Made by a program: the position numbers and the translations under genes | Assembly: GCA_937871505.1 (NCBI GenBank) | Contig: CALMPF010000026.1 | Coordinates: forward strand, 62,001-126,000 | Origin: an uncultured Planctomycetia bacterium | GTDB taxonomy: Bacteria; Planctomycetota; Phycisphaerae; Phycisphaerales; SM1A02 | Direction of reading: 5' to 3' | DNA length: 64,000 bases | In this document: piece by piece, positions 52,556-61,051 of the stretch | Layout of the letters: each line of letters opens with the position of its first letter | Numbering within the stretch: the stretch's first letter is position 1 | Notes under the pieces: generated by a model | The model's input: only the letters and a program-made list of their open reading frames with translations | What the model was told of the DNA's origin: nothing | Databases searched by the model: none

Positions 52556-54334
52556 TCACCGGCTCGCACGGCGCGGCGCGGCGCTCTGGGCGGCCGTGAT
52601 CGCCTCGACGACCGCCTCCTGGAGCTTCTTCATCCTGTCGACCTCGCCGGCGCGCACGAGGTCGTTGCCGAGAACCGCGAAGGCCAGCCGCGAGCCGTCC
52701 TCGGCGACGACGAAGCCCGCGAGGCAGGAGACCCCGCGGATGTAGCCGGTCTTGCAGCGCACCGAGACCGGGGAGCCGGACAGCGCTCCGAAGCGTCGGC
52801 GGAGCGTTCCGGTCTCGCCGCCGATCGCGAGGCTGTCGAAGAGCGGCGACCCGAGCCGGGGATCGCGCTCGAACGACGCGAGCCACTCGGTCAGCAGCGA
52901 CGCCGAGAGGCGGTTCTCCCGCGAGAGACCCGAGCCGTCGGAGATGGCCAGGGCGCCGAGGTCGTGATCGGGCAGGCGCTCGGAGACCGCCCGGCGGATC
53001 GCCTCGGCGCCGTCGCTCCATGCGCCGGGTCGTCCGGTGGAGGCGTGCGCGAGCCGCTTGAGGAGCGCTTCCGCGTGGACGTTCTGGCTGTTGGTGTTGC
53101 AGCGGAGCAGCACCTCGGCCAGCGGCGTGCGGATGATCGGTCCGATGCCGGCAAATCCGGGTGCGAGGCGTCCGCCCTCGATGGCGCGAGGATCGTCGGC
53201 GTCGGCGAGGCGCACGGCATCGACGGAGACGCCGGCGGCGCGAAGGCGGTGCGCCAGGAGCTCGGCGAAGTAGCGGGGGGGATCGCGGAGCGGGATCTCG
53301 ATCGGATCGACCGCGGCGAACTTGACGTTCCCCTGGATCGTGAAGGCGTTCCGATCGGCGGCGCGGGCAATCGCGGGCGCGTGCTGGTCGCTCTTGCCGG
53401 TCTTGGTCGTCGCGCGGTTCTGCACCTCCAGCCAGGGCGAGGCCGGGCGGATCGCGACGATCTCGGGGTGCGGGCCGCTCCCCGGACGGAGCAGGAACCG
53501 GAGCACGTTCACCTGGACGTTGAGCCCCGCGACTTCCGCGAAGGATCGCTGGAGCCGCTGGCCCGCAGGCCATGCCGGATGGAAGTGCTCGCGGTCGAAG
53601 ACGCGGTCGTCGACGACGAGCGTGCCGACCGAGCGGAGACCCGCTGCGACGGTCGCCTCGACCCAGATCCCCACCAGCTCGTCCGTCGTCATGCCGACGC
53701 GCTCGGCGCCGGAGGCGTCGCGCCAGCGCGTCCGCTCGAGCAGTGCCGGATCGCCGAACCCCGGATCGCCGCTGCCGACGACGATCAGCCGCTCTGCGCG
53801 CGACCGATCGACTTCGCTCAGTCCGGCGCAGAGGTGGGTCTCGAAGGCGAACTCCGGTCCGAGCAGGTGCAGCGCAGCGCCGCTGGTCAGGAGCTTCATG
53901 TTGCTCGCCGGGATCATCGGCCTGGCTCCGGCGACTTCGACGAGCTCGCGACCCGTCGCCGGATCGCGGACGCTCACCGCGATCGTCGCACGGTCGAGGC
54001 CGGAGGCGCGCAGCGCCGACCTGACTGCCCTCTCGAGATCCGGGCCGATCTCGGGCCGAGGCTGCGCAGCGCTGTCCGGCCGTCGGCCGGAGGGCGCCGC
54101 GTCGGCCGCCGCCGTCCACGCCCACGCCGCGCCCGCGAGCAGGAGCGTCATGGCCGCGGCGAGCGCTCCGGCGTCCCGCGCACGCCGGCGCCCCGACCGC
54201 GCCGACTCAGATCGTGAAGCGCCCGCTCCGGTCGAAGTGGCGGCGAAGCCGATGGGTAGCGGCGCAATCGGCCTCGTCGCGAGGAGGTCCTCGCGCACCC
54301 GTCCGGTTCTTCCATGAACACGTGGTGGGGTCAT
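52556..54334 (-). CDS. dacB: D-alanyl-D-alanine carboxypeptidase/endopeptidase (PBP4, DacB)
   Basis: A 592-residue exported peptidase of the S13 family that trims peptidoglycan cross-links. The three active-site motifs are present: SNMK (about 143), the SQN triad in NTNSQNVHAE (about 414) and KTG in RCKTGYIRG (about 528). A domain between the first and second motif, with VVDDRVFDREHFHPAWP, matches the family insert. The N-terminal part has an Arg-rich stretch before a hydrophobic signal (ALAAAMTLLLAGAAWAW). ATG 54334 gives an unusually long lead of about 60 residues; ATG 54151 within the signal is a shorter alternative. The presence of PBP4 implies a peptidoglycan wall. Confidence 0.92.
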   Translation of the reverse strand: MTPPRVHGRTGRVREDLLATRPIAPLPIGFAATSTGAGASRSESARSGRRRARDAGALAAAMTLLLAGAAWAWTAAADAAPSGRRPDSAAQPRPEIGPDLERAVRSALRASGLDRATIAVSVRDPATGRELVEVAGARPMIPASNMKLLTSGAALHLLGPEFAFETHLCAGLSEVDRSRAERLIVVGSGDPGFGDPALLERTRWRDASGAERVGMTTDELVGIWVEATVAAGLRSVGTLVVDDRVFDREHFHPAWPAGQRLQRSFAEVAGLNVQVNVLRFLLRPGSGPHPEIVAIRPASPWLEVQNRATTKTGKSDQHAPAIARAADRNAFTIQGNVKFAAVDPIEIPLRDPPRYFAELLAHRLRAAGVSVDAVRLADADDPRAIEGGRLAPGFAGIGPIIRTPLAEVLLRCNTNSQNVHAEALLKRLAHASTGRPGAWSDGAEAIRRAVSERLPDHDLGALAISDGSGLSRENRLSASLLTEWLASFERDPRLGSPLFDSLAIGGETGTLRRRFGALSGSPVSVRCKTGYIRGVSCLAGFVVAEDGSRLAFAVLGNDLVRAGEVDRMKKLQEAVVEAITAAQSAAPRRASR

Positions 54335-54459
54335 GATGGCGAGTCTACCGATCTCGCAGGCCTCCAGAGAGTCTCGCGCCGCGGACCGCCGGCGCGAACC
54401 CTGCACGACGAGCTGATGCGGAGACCGCGAGCGGCCGGGTCGATCGCGGCGGCCCGCGC

Positions 54460-57400
54460 TCAGTGCGTCGGATCGGTGCGCGATCCGGTCGCGACGAAGG
54501 AAATCGAGGGACGGTCCTGGACCTGCTCCGAGCGATCTCCCTGAGGCTCCGCGCGCGCCCGGGGCGCCCGCTCGATCCGCATCGTCCCCTCGATCCCCCG
54601 GATGTGCAGGTCTTGCTGCGGGAACGCGATCTCGATGCCCGCCTCGCGGAACGCCCGGTCGATGGCCATGTTCAGATCGTGCCGGACCCGCACGAGGCCC
54701 TCGAGCGAGGGGAGAATGCAGCGCAGCTCGAAGTTGAGCGAGCTCTCGCCGAACCCGATGAAGAGCGCCGCCGGTGCGGGGTCGCCCATCACGGCCGGGT
54801 TGGCGCGGGCGACGTCGACGAGCAGCTTCTCGACCTTGGCAACGTCCGAGCCGTAGGCGACGCCGACGGGAATGACCACGCGCAGCGTCGAGTCGGAGAG
54901 CGTCCAGTTGATCACCTGCCCGGTGATGAACTCCTTGTTGGGGATGATCAGCTCCTTGCGGTCCCAGTCGGTGATCGTCGTCGCCCGCATGCGGATGCGC
55001 GTGACCGTTCCGCTGACGTTGCCGACGGTCACCGTGTCGCCGACGCGGATGGGCTGCTCGAAGAGGATGATCACGCCGGAGACGAGGTTCGCGACGATCT
55101 CCTGAAGGCCGAAGCCCACGCCGACGGTGATCGCCGCGACCAGCCACTGGACCTGCGACCAGCCGATGCCGATGGCGCCGAATGCGACGACCGTGCCGAC
55201 CACCGAGATCACGTAGCGCGAGATCGCCGTGATCGCATAGCGGACGCTCGGCTCGATCGGGAAGCGCTGGAGCATCGCGATCTCCAGCAGTCCTGGGATG
55301 TTCCGCGCAAGGACCACCGTGATCACGATCGCGATCATGCTCACCACGACGTTTCGGAGCGTCACGACGCCGCCGGTCGCCGCGGAAGCCTGCTCCGGCG
55401 CGGTGCTCGCCGGAGGCACTCCCGGGATCGGGAACGCGAGCCCGGGCGTTCCGGAGGCGCTGGGTGGCGAGACCTCGGGTGTCCCCCGGGCCGGCGAGCT
55501 CCCCTGAGCACCCGGCGTCCCCTGCGCACGCGCCTGGGAAGCATCGCCCGCTGCCTGCGGCGCGGGGCGTCCCGCCTCGGTGCCAAGCAGTCTCGCCGCG
55601 TGCGGACCGAGGATCTCCGCGACCGCGGGCGGCACCGCGTCGGCCTCGCGGATGGCGAGAAAGCGCGGCCAGAGCTCGACGCGATCGAACATCCCGAATG
55701 CGGGCAGCGTCTGCGCCCAGACTCCGAGCACTCCGAGCACGAGGCCGATGGTCAGCGCCGTGTGCAGCAGTGTGCGCGTCTGGGCGTCGATCGCCGAGAG
55801 GTCGATCCGCGGCTCCTCGATCTGCACCGTGTCGCCCTCCGCGGAGGCGACCTGCCCCTGTTCCTCGGGCTCGGCGAGCATCGCCGCGCGCCGCTTGCGG
55901 GCCTCCTCCATCGCGAGCCGGCGCCGGGCGACGTACAGCCAGCGCAGCACGAGGCCGTGGGCGACGATGGCGCCGAGAACCAGGAGGATCGTCGCGAGGA
56001 TGTTCTCGCCGAACTGAAGCGCGGTCGCGAACCAGCCGAGCGCCGCGAGGAGGCCGAGGCTCGCAGGGAGGATGACGACCGCCGCCCGGATGAGCCACTG
56101 AAACCGCGCGATCCAGCCTCTCTCCGCCTGCGGATTCGCCTGCCCCGGCCGACCTGGCTCCGCCGCCGCGAGGCCCGCGAGCACGCCATCGACGCCGCGG
56201 AGCAACTTGCCGCCGAGGACCGCGACGAGGATCGCCGCGATCAGGAAGGCCAGCCGCCCGAGGGGATCATCCCCGGCTTCGCGCGACGACCATGTGGTCG
56301 CGCCGATGATGAACGAGAGCGGGAGGACGGCGGGCGTGAACCAGCGAAGCTGCCGGCGAATCAGCAGGATCTTGGCGGGGCTCCAGCGGAAGTGGGCCGC
56401 GGCGAGACCCGACGGACGGACGAGACCGCGCAGCAGCGAGAGCGTCAGAAGCACCCAGGCGACCCGCGCGAGGCCGTCGGCCGCCCCGTCGGGAAACGGG
56501 GGCGTCGCGGCCCCGGCCTCCGTCGGCGGCAGGAGCTGCGCGGAGAGCCACCAGACGATCGAGGGCGCGATCAGCGCTTCGCCGATGGTGATCCCGGCGG
56601 CGGCGATCGTCAGCCCGAAGCGGTCGGTGTGCACTTTGGCGACGCGCGCGGCGATGCCGTCGAGCGTTCGCTGGATGGCGCGCCGCCGGAACAGCCAGGC
56701 GCCGAAGAGCAGCGCGATCCCCGCGGCCGGCAGCGAGTTGGAGCCGAGGCTCTCCACGAACCGTTGCCCGAGGACCGTCCATGTCGAGCCCCGGAGAAGC
56801 GAGGCCGCCGAACGTCCGACATCGCGGATGTCGCCCAGCCCGATCGGCGGCATGCTGCGGATCCACAGAATCCGCGCGCTGATGAAGTCGCCGTAGACGC
56901 GGGTGAGCGCCACCAGCGGGTCGAGCGCCTCCTGGATTCGAAGCAGCCACTCTTCCCGCTCCTGATAGGCCTCGACGAGGGCGTCGAGGCCTGCGCGCTC
57001 CTCGACGAGCCTCCCGCCAAGCTCATCGCGCAGCGCGGCAAGGACGTCCGGCGAGACGGTCTCCGAGAGCGTCGCGACGAGCTGATCGCGCCGGATAGAC
57101 GGCGGGGGGAGGCTCGACCGCTCGAGCTCGAGCTCGGCGAGCTCGAGCTGCGTCTCGGCGAGCGCTGCCCGCAGCCGGTTCTGTCCCGAGCGAAGGAAGC
57201 TCATCGCCGGAAGCGCCGCGTACTGCGCCCGCATGCGGGCGCTGTTGAGGCCGACGTTTCCGCCGAAGGTGGCCCGCTCGCGATCCCGCTCGTACGCGGT
57301 CGCGATCGTCCGAAGCTGCGACTCGACGCGAGCGAGATGGTCGCGGGCTGCGGCGTTGCGGGCGATCAGGCCGTCCTCTCCGCTGCGGCGGCGCACGAAG

Positions 57401-58542
57401 TCCAGGGCCCGCTCGGCGATCGCCCGGACCTCGGGAGGAGCCGCTTCCAGCGCCGCGCGGGCCGCGGCGGCATCGGCCTCCGCATCGGCGGCGACGCGCC
57501 GATCGACGGCGGTGCGCCACTCCCGCAGCACCGCCTCGCGCGCGGTGATCCTCCGCTGCGCGCGCTCGCGGCGGAGCGGCTCGAGCTCCGCGCGGGCCTC
57601 GTCGGTCGACTGCTCGGCGCGGAGCGCCTCGATGAGCGTCGTGAGCGCGCGCTGTCGGGCGACCAGCTCGTCGCCCTCGGCGATCCCCAGCTCGCCGACG
57701 ACTCCCGCGAGGCTCATCGCCGCAAGGCGCGACTCGACCTCCTCGAGCTCGGAGCGCGCGGCGGCGAGCTCGCCGGGAATCTGCGCGCGCCGCTCGGTGC
57801 GGACCGCGTTCTCGCGCTCCAGCTCGGCGAGGCGGTCCTGTCCGAGCCGGAGGTTCGCCTCCGCGTCGTCGCGGAGCCGCCGCAGCTCCGCGAGCGTGGC
57901 TCCTTCGGGCACATCGATCGCCGTCGCCGGCGGCTGCGCGAGCTCGGCGCGGACCTGCTCCAGAGTCCCCGGGGCCTCCGCCCGGCGCTCGGCATGGAGC
58001 CGGAGCCGCTCCTCGTACTGCCGCGCAGCCGCGAGGTGCTGCAGCGCCCGCTCGTAGAGCTCGATCAGCCGCCGCTTCGCCTCCTCGTCGAGGTCGCCGC
58101 GCTCCGCGGCCCGGTCGCGGGCCTCCGTCAGCCGTTCGAGCGTCACCTCGGGCAGCGGCGCCGGGGGTCCTTCAAGGACGTGCACCGGCGGAGGCGCGGG
58201 TTGCGGCGTCGCGGCCGTGCCGGTCGGTCGAGGGGTCGTTGCCGGCGGCGCACCCTGGCCCGCGGGAGGCGCTGCGCCGAGCAGGCTCGCGGCGGCCGCA
58301 AGGCCGGCCAGAACCGCCAGGAGCAGCGCAGCGCTGCGCACGGCGCGCCGAGGCGGATGAACGCTTCGGATGCGCAGGCGCTCCGCGCGCGAGCGCCCCG
58401 CACCGAGGATCGGGAGGACGGGGAGGAGGCGGGTTCGAGTCGACTGGGCGGTCAAGTTCACCGAACTGGGGATGCGGCCGAGGTGGACGCGATCGTAGCG
58501 GCCGCGTCGGCGGGCTCTCACGTTCGGCGAGCCCGCGAGCAT
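54460..58542 (-). CDS. Giant MscS-family mechanosensitive channel with periplasmic coiled-coil part
   Basis: A 1360-residue channel of the MscK/MscM-like kind. A signal region lies at about 65-95. A very long Arg/Glu/Ala-rich coiled-coil region (about 110-560) follows, outside the cytoplasmic membrane. Several helices lie between about 600 and 1000. The MscS pore helix is VGFGLQEIVANLVSGVIILFEQPIRVGD (about 1165-1192 in part), followed by the beta domain (VGNVSGTVTRIRMRATTITDWD) and the C-terminal vestibule. The channel releases solutes on osmotic downshock. ATG 58542 was taken as the start; GTG 58461 is an alternative that would leave more room for a promoter next to the divergent GTPase gene. 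Confidence 0.9.
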   Translation of the reverse strand: MLAGSPNVRARRRGRYDRVHLGRIPSSVNLTAQSTRTRLLPVLPILGAGRSRAERLRIRSVHPPRRAVRSAALLLAVLAGLAAAASLLGAAPPAGQGAPPATTPRPTGTAATPQPAPPPVHVLEGPPAPLPEVTLERLTEARDRAAERGDLDEEAKRRLIELYERALQHLAAARQYEERLRLHAERRAEAPGTLEQVRAELAQPPATAIDVPEGATLAELRRLRDDAEANLRLGQDRLAELERENAVRTERRAQIPGELAAARSELEEVESRLAAMSLAGVVGELGIAEGDELVARQRALTTLIEALRAEQSTDEARAELEPLRRERAQRRITAREAVLREWRTAVDRRVAADAEADAAAARAALEAAPPEVRAIAERALDFVRRRSGEDGLIARNAAARDHLARVESQLRTIATAYERDRERATFGGNVGLNSARMRAQYAALPAMSFLRSGQNRLRAALAETQLELAELELERSSLPPPSIRRDQLVATLSETVSPDVLAALRDELGGRLVEERAGLDALVEAYQEREEWLLRIQEALDPLVALTRVYGDFISARILWIRSMPPIGLGDIRDVGRSAASLLRGSTWTVLGQRFVESLGSNSLPAAGIALLFGAWLFRRRAIQRTLDGIAARVAKVHTDRFGLTIAAAGITIGEALIAPSIVWWLSAQLLPPTEAGAATPPFPDGAADGLARVAWVLLTLSLLRGLVRPSGLAAAHFRWSPAKILLIRRQLRWFTPAVLPLSFIIGATTWSSREAGDDPLGRLAFLIAAILVAVLGGKLLRGVDGVLAGLAAAEPGRPGQANPQAERGWIARFQWLIRAAVVILPASLGLLAALGWFATALQFGENILATILLVLGAIVAHGLVLRWLYVARRRLAMEEARKRRAAMLAEPEEQGQVASAEGDTVQIEEPRIDLSAIDAQTRTLLHTALTIGLVLGVLGVWAQTLPAFGMFDRVELWPRFLAIREADAVPPAVAEILGPHAARLLGTEAGRPAPQAAGDASQARAQGTPGAQGSSPARGTPEVSPPSASGTPGLAFPIPGVPPASTAPEQASAATGGVVTLRNVVVSMIAIVITVVLARNIPGLLEIAMLQRFPIEPSVRYAITAISRYVISVVGTVVAFGAIGIGWSQVQWLVAAITVGVGFGLQEIVANLVSGVIILFEQPIRVGDTVTVGNVSGTVTRIRMRATTITDWDRKELIIPNKEFITGQVINWTLSDSTLRVVIPVGVAYGSDVAKVEKLLVDVARANPAVMGDPAPAALFIGFGESSLNFELRCILPSLEGLVRVRHDLNMAIDRAFREAGIEIAFPQQDLHIRGIEGTMRIERAPRARAEPQGDRSEQVQDRPSISFVATGSRTDPTH

Positions 58543-58556
58543 CACTACAGTCCTCC

Positions 58557-59885
58557 GTGATCGCGGTGGTCACCTGCCCCTCCTGCTGGCACCGGTTCGA
58601 TCCCGGCGCTGCCTGCTTCATCGCCGAGCATGCGGCGCTGATCGGCGATCCGGTTCTCGGGCCGGACGAGTCGCTTCGATTTCACCCGACGCGCCTTGAC
58701 GGGCTCGGCCGCGCCCTCGATCCCGAGGGCGCTCTCTGTTCGCGCGTCGCGTGTCCGCGCTGTCACCTCGAACTGCCTCACGCGGCGCTCGAGCTGCGAA
58801 CGCTGATGGTCTCCGCCATCGGCGCTCCGGCGTCGGGGAAGTCTCACCTGCTGGCGGCGGCGACGTGGAGACTTCGTCGCCTCGCGGCCGCGGGCGGGCC
58901 GGAGTTCGAGGATGCCGACCCGACCCTCAACGCGACGCTGCACGCGCAGGAATCGGCGCTCTTCCTCCCGTGCGCCGCGGCGCGCGACGGCTTCGCGATT
59001 CCGGTGCTGCCGAAGACGGAGACCGGGGGCTCGCGCCTCTACCGCGAGGTGCTCGTGCAGGGACAGGTCGAGTCGCTGCCGGTGCCGCTGCTCTTCGTCG
59101 TCGGGGCCGGCCGCGAGCGGCGCCTCCTCGTGCTCCAGGACAACGCCGGAGAGCACTTCCTGCCCGGGCGCGATCGAGCGGCCCGCGATGCGACGGGACA
59201 TCTCGGTCGCGGCGACGCGATCCTTGTGGTCCTCGACCCCCTCCAGGACCACCGCTTCCGGCGCGCCGCAGGGGTTGGTGACGGAGCCGCCGGAATCCGC
59301 ATCGCCGAGCGTCAGGAGCTGGTCGTCACCGAGGCCGCAGGGCGCATCCGCAGGCTGAGCGGGATCGAGTCCGGAACGCGGATTGCGCGTCCGGTCGTGG
59401 TGGCGCTGACCAAGGCCGATCTCTGGCAGCACCTGCTCCCCGATGTCGACCTCGCGTCTCCTCCGCTTCGGTCGCTTCGACGGGAGACCGCGGCGGTGGC
59501 GGCGGCCTCGCTCTCGCGCGTCGCCGGCGGCGACGCGGAGCGCGACGGGGAGGCCGATGCCGCGCTCTCGCGCGAGGCCGGCGGCGCGGAGACCAGGCGA
59601 GAGCCCCTCGGGCTCGACGCGGTGCGGCTGAGGCAGGCCGATGAACGCTGCTCGGCGCTGCTCGCGGCGCACTCGCCCGAGATCGCCGCCGCCCTCAACG
59701 CAGCGTTCGAGCATCCTCGCCTGGTGCCGGTCAGCGCCCTCGGCCGCTCGCCGATCTGGATCGAGGGCGAGCGCGGCGCGTCGCTCGGAGTTCCCGCGAA
59801 GGAGATCCAGCCGCGCTGGGCGGAAGTGCCCCTGCTCATGCTTCTGGCATGCGCCGAGCGGTCGTCCCAGGAGCGCGGGGCATGA
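58557..59885 (+). CDS. Zinc-ribbon GTPase (DO-GTPase2-like), head of an operon
   Basis: A 442-residue P-loop protein. The N-terminus has a zinc ribbon, with CPSCWHRF at residues about 5-12 and a second pair in CSRVACPRCH (about 62-71). GTPase motifs follow in order: G1 GAPASGKSHLL (about 90-100), G3 LVLQDNAGEHF (Asp near 194) and G4 ALTKADLW (about 282-289). It thus belongs to the TRAFAC-like GTPases that I believe are filed as DO-GTPase2 (double-GTPase type 2), linked to NTP-dependent conflict systems. There is no membrane segment. The start is GTG 58557, with GTG 58566 as an alternative. The stop overlaps the GAP1-like gene (ATGA), so the three proteins of this operon are co-translated. Confidence 0.8.
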   Translation: MIAVVTCPSCWHRFDPGAACFIAEHAALIGDPVLGPDESLRFHPTRLDGLGRALDPEGALCSRVACPRCHLELPHAALELRTLMVSAIGAPASGKSHLLAAATWRLRRLAAAGGPEFEDADPTLNATLHAQESALFLPCAAARDGFAIPVLPKTETGGSRLYREVLVQGQVESLPVPLLFVVGAGRERRLLVLQDNAGEHFLPGRDRAARDATGHLGRGDAILVVLDPLQDHRFRRAAGVGDGAAGIRIAERQELVVTEAAGRIRRLSGIESGTRIARPVVVALTKADLWQHLLPDVDLASPPLRSLRRETAAVAAASLSRVAGGDAERDGEADAALSREAGGAETRREPLGLDAVRLRQADERCSALLAAHSPEIAAALNAAFEHPRLVPVSALGRSPIWIEGERGASLGVPAKEIQPRWAEVPLLMLLACAERSSQERGA

Positions 59886-61051
59886 CCTGGGAGCTCATCC
59901 ACACCTCGGCCCCGCGGGGGCTGCACTCCGCCCATGGAGGCTTCGTCACCGTCGCCGAGACCGCCGGCCTGCCGCGGGCGCTGCGCGAGGTGCTCGAATC
60001 GCTCTCGGCGTTCGATCTCACGCCGAACGCCGAGGCGCGGCAGGGCGGCCGCGGCGCTCTGCACGGGCACTCGATCGTCCACCTCGCGGGTCGGGCCTAC
60101 AGCGTGCTCAGCCGCATCGTCCCCTGCGGGTCGGATCACACCGGCCGGCCCAACCGTCTGGCGCACCACGTCGTGCTCGGCGCCGACGAACGGCCAGCGG
60201 CCGGGCCGGCTGCGGCGCTGGCGGACTTTCCTGCCTTCCTCGATCGCTGGGATGGCCCCCCCGAGGAGCGGCCGTTCGGTCCGATCGTCGCGGCCCGCCC
60301 GCGCGTGCCGGCGCCGTGCGCGACGTGGGAGCGCCTCGTCGGCGACGCCGGCTGGGCGGGCGAGCTCCTGCGGGCGGCGTTCGAGGCGGCGCGAGCGACC
60401 GTCGCGGTCGTCCTGCCGCGCGGGTTCGACACGCCTGCGCTGGCCGACGAGATGGTCGCGCTGGTGCCCGCGGCGCGGCGCTGGGAGCTGACCTTCTGCG
60501 ATCGCGACGGCCGGGCGCGCCCTGATGTCGAGAGCCGGCTCCGCCTCGTCGACGTCGGGGCGATCGATCTCGGCGAGCTGCGCCGCCGACCCGGCACGCT
60601 GATCATCGAAGTCGCCGGGAGCGCCCCGGACTCGGCGTTCTCCCGCGCGGCGCGCGAGGGCGCCTCGATCGAAGCGGCGCTCGACGAGAGCGCGCGCATG
60701 CCGGGGGAGCCTGTCGAGCCGCTGCCTGCGAGCGCTCCCGCGCGGAGCGATCGCGCAGCGGCCGCCCGCGAGCGCATCCTGGTGCCCGCGAGGAGTCCGG
60801 CGCCTGCGCCGCCCGCGGCGACCGCGGAGCGGCGCGTCGCGCCCGCAGCGCCGTCGGCGTCCGCGTCGGCGCCCCATCGGCGGCGCGCCTACTCCGCGCG
60901 CTGGGTCATCGGGGCCGCCGCGGTTGCCGTCGCTGCGCTGCTCGCGGCGATCGTCGCGACTGCGACGCCGGTGATCCGCGATGCGTTCCGGCCCGAGCGC
61001 GTTGCGCTCGATCCGTCCGAGTCGCTCGATCCGGGAGCGCAGGCGCGATGA
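59882..61051 (+). CDS. GAP1-like protein (GTPase-associated) with C-terminal membrane anchor
   Basis: A 389-residue protein. The N-terminal about 130 residues look like the GTPase-associated protein 1 N-terminal domain (type 2): MTWELIHTSAPRGLHSA, GFVTVAETAGLPRAL, RIVPCGSDHTGRPNRLAHH. The middle part (about 140-260) fits the following GAP1 region. From about 265 on there is a low-complexity linker rich in Ala, Pro and Arg, and a single membrane helix near the end (about 341-365, VIGAAAVAVAALLAAIV). This anchoring is not expected from the known family as I recall it. It is coupled by ATGA overlaps to the GTPase gene before it and the giant coiled-coil gene after it. Confidence 0.72.
   Translation: MTWELIHTSAPRGLHSAHGGFVTVAETAGLPRALREVLESLSAFDLTPNAEARQGGRGALHGHSIVHLAGRAYSVLSRIVPCGSDHTGRPNRLAHHVVLGADERPAAGPAAALADFPAFLDRWDGPPEERPFGPIVAARPRVPAPCATWERLVGDAGWAGELLRAAFEAARATVAVVLPRGFDTPALADEMVALVPAARRWELTFCDRDGRARPDVESRLRLVDVGAIDLGELRRRPGTLIIEVAGSAPDSAFSRAAREGASIEAALDESARMPGEPVEPLPASAPARSDRAAAARERILVPARSPAPAPPAATAERRVAPAAPSASASAPHRRRAYSARWVIGAAAVAVAALLAAIVATATPVIRDAFRPERVALDPSESLDPGAQAR

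Noticed and set aside
54335-56098. Leftward open frame continuing more than 580 codons upstream of dacB
   Set aside because: It overlaps the MscS gene in another frame and has Arg/Gly-rich non-protein composition. dacB is taken to start at 54334.
54463-58560. Plus-strand open frame of 1365 codons opposite the MscS channel
   Set aside because: The MscS motifs on the minus strand are decisive; this frame is a by-product of G+C-rich third positions.
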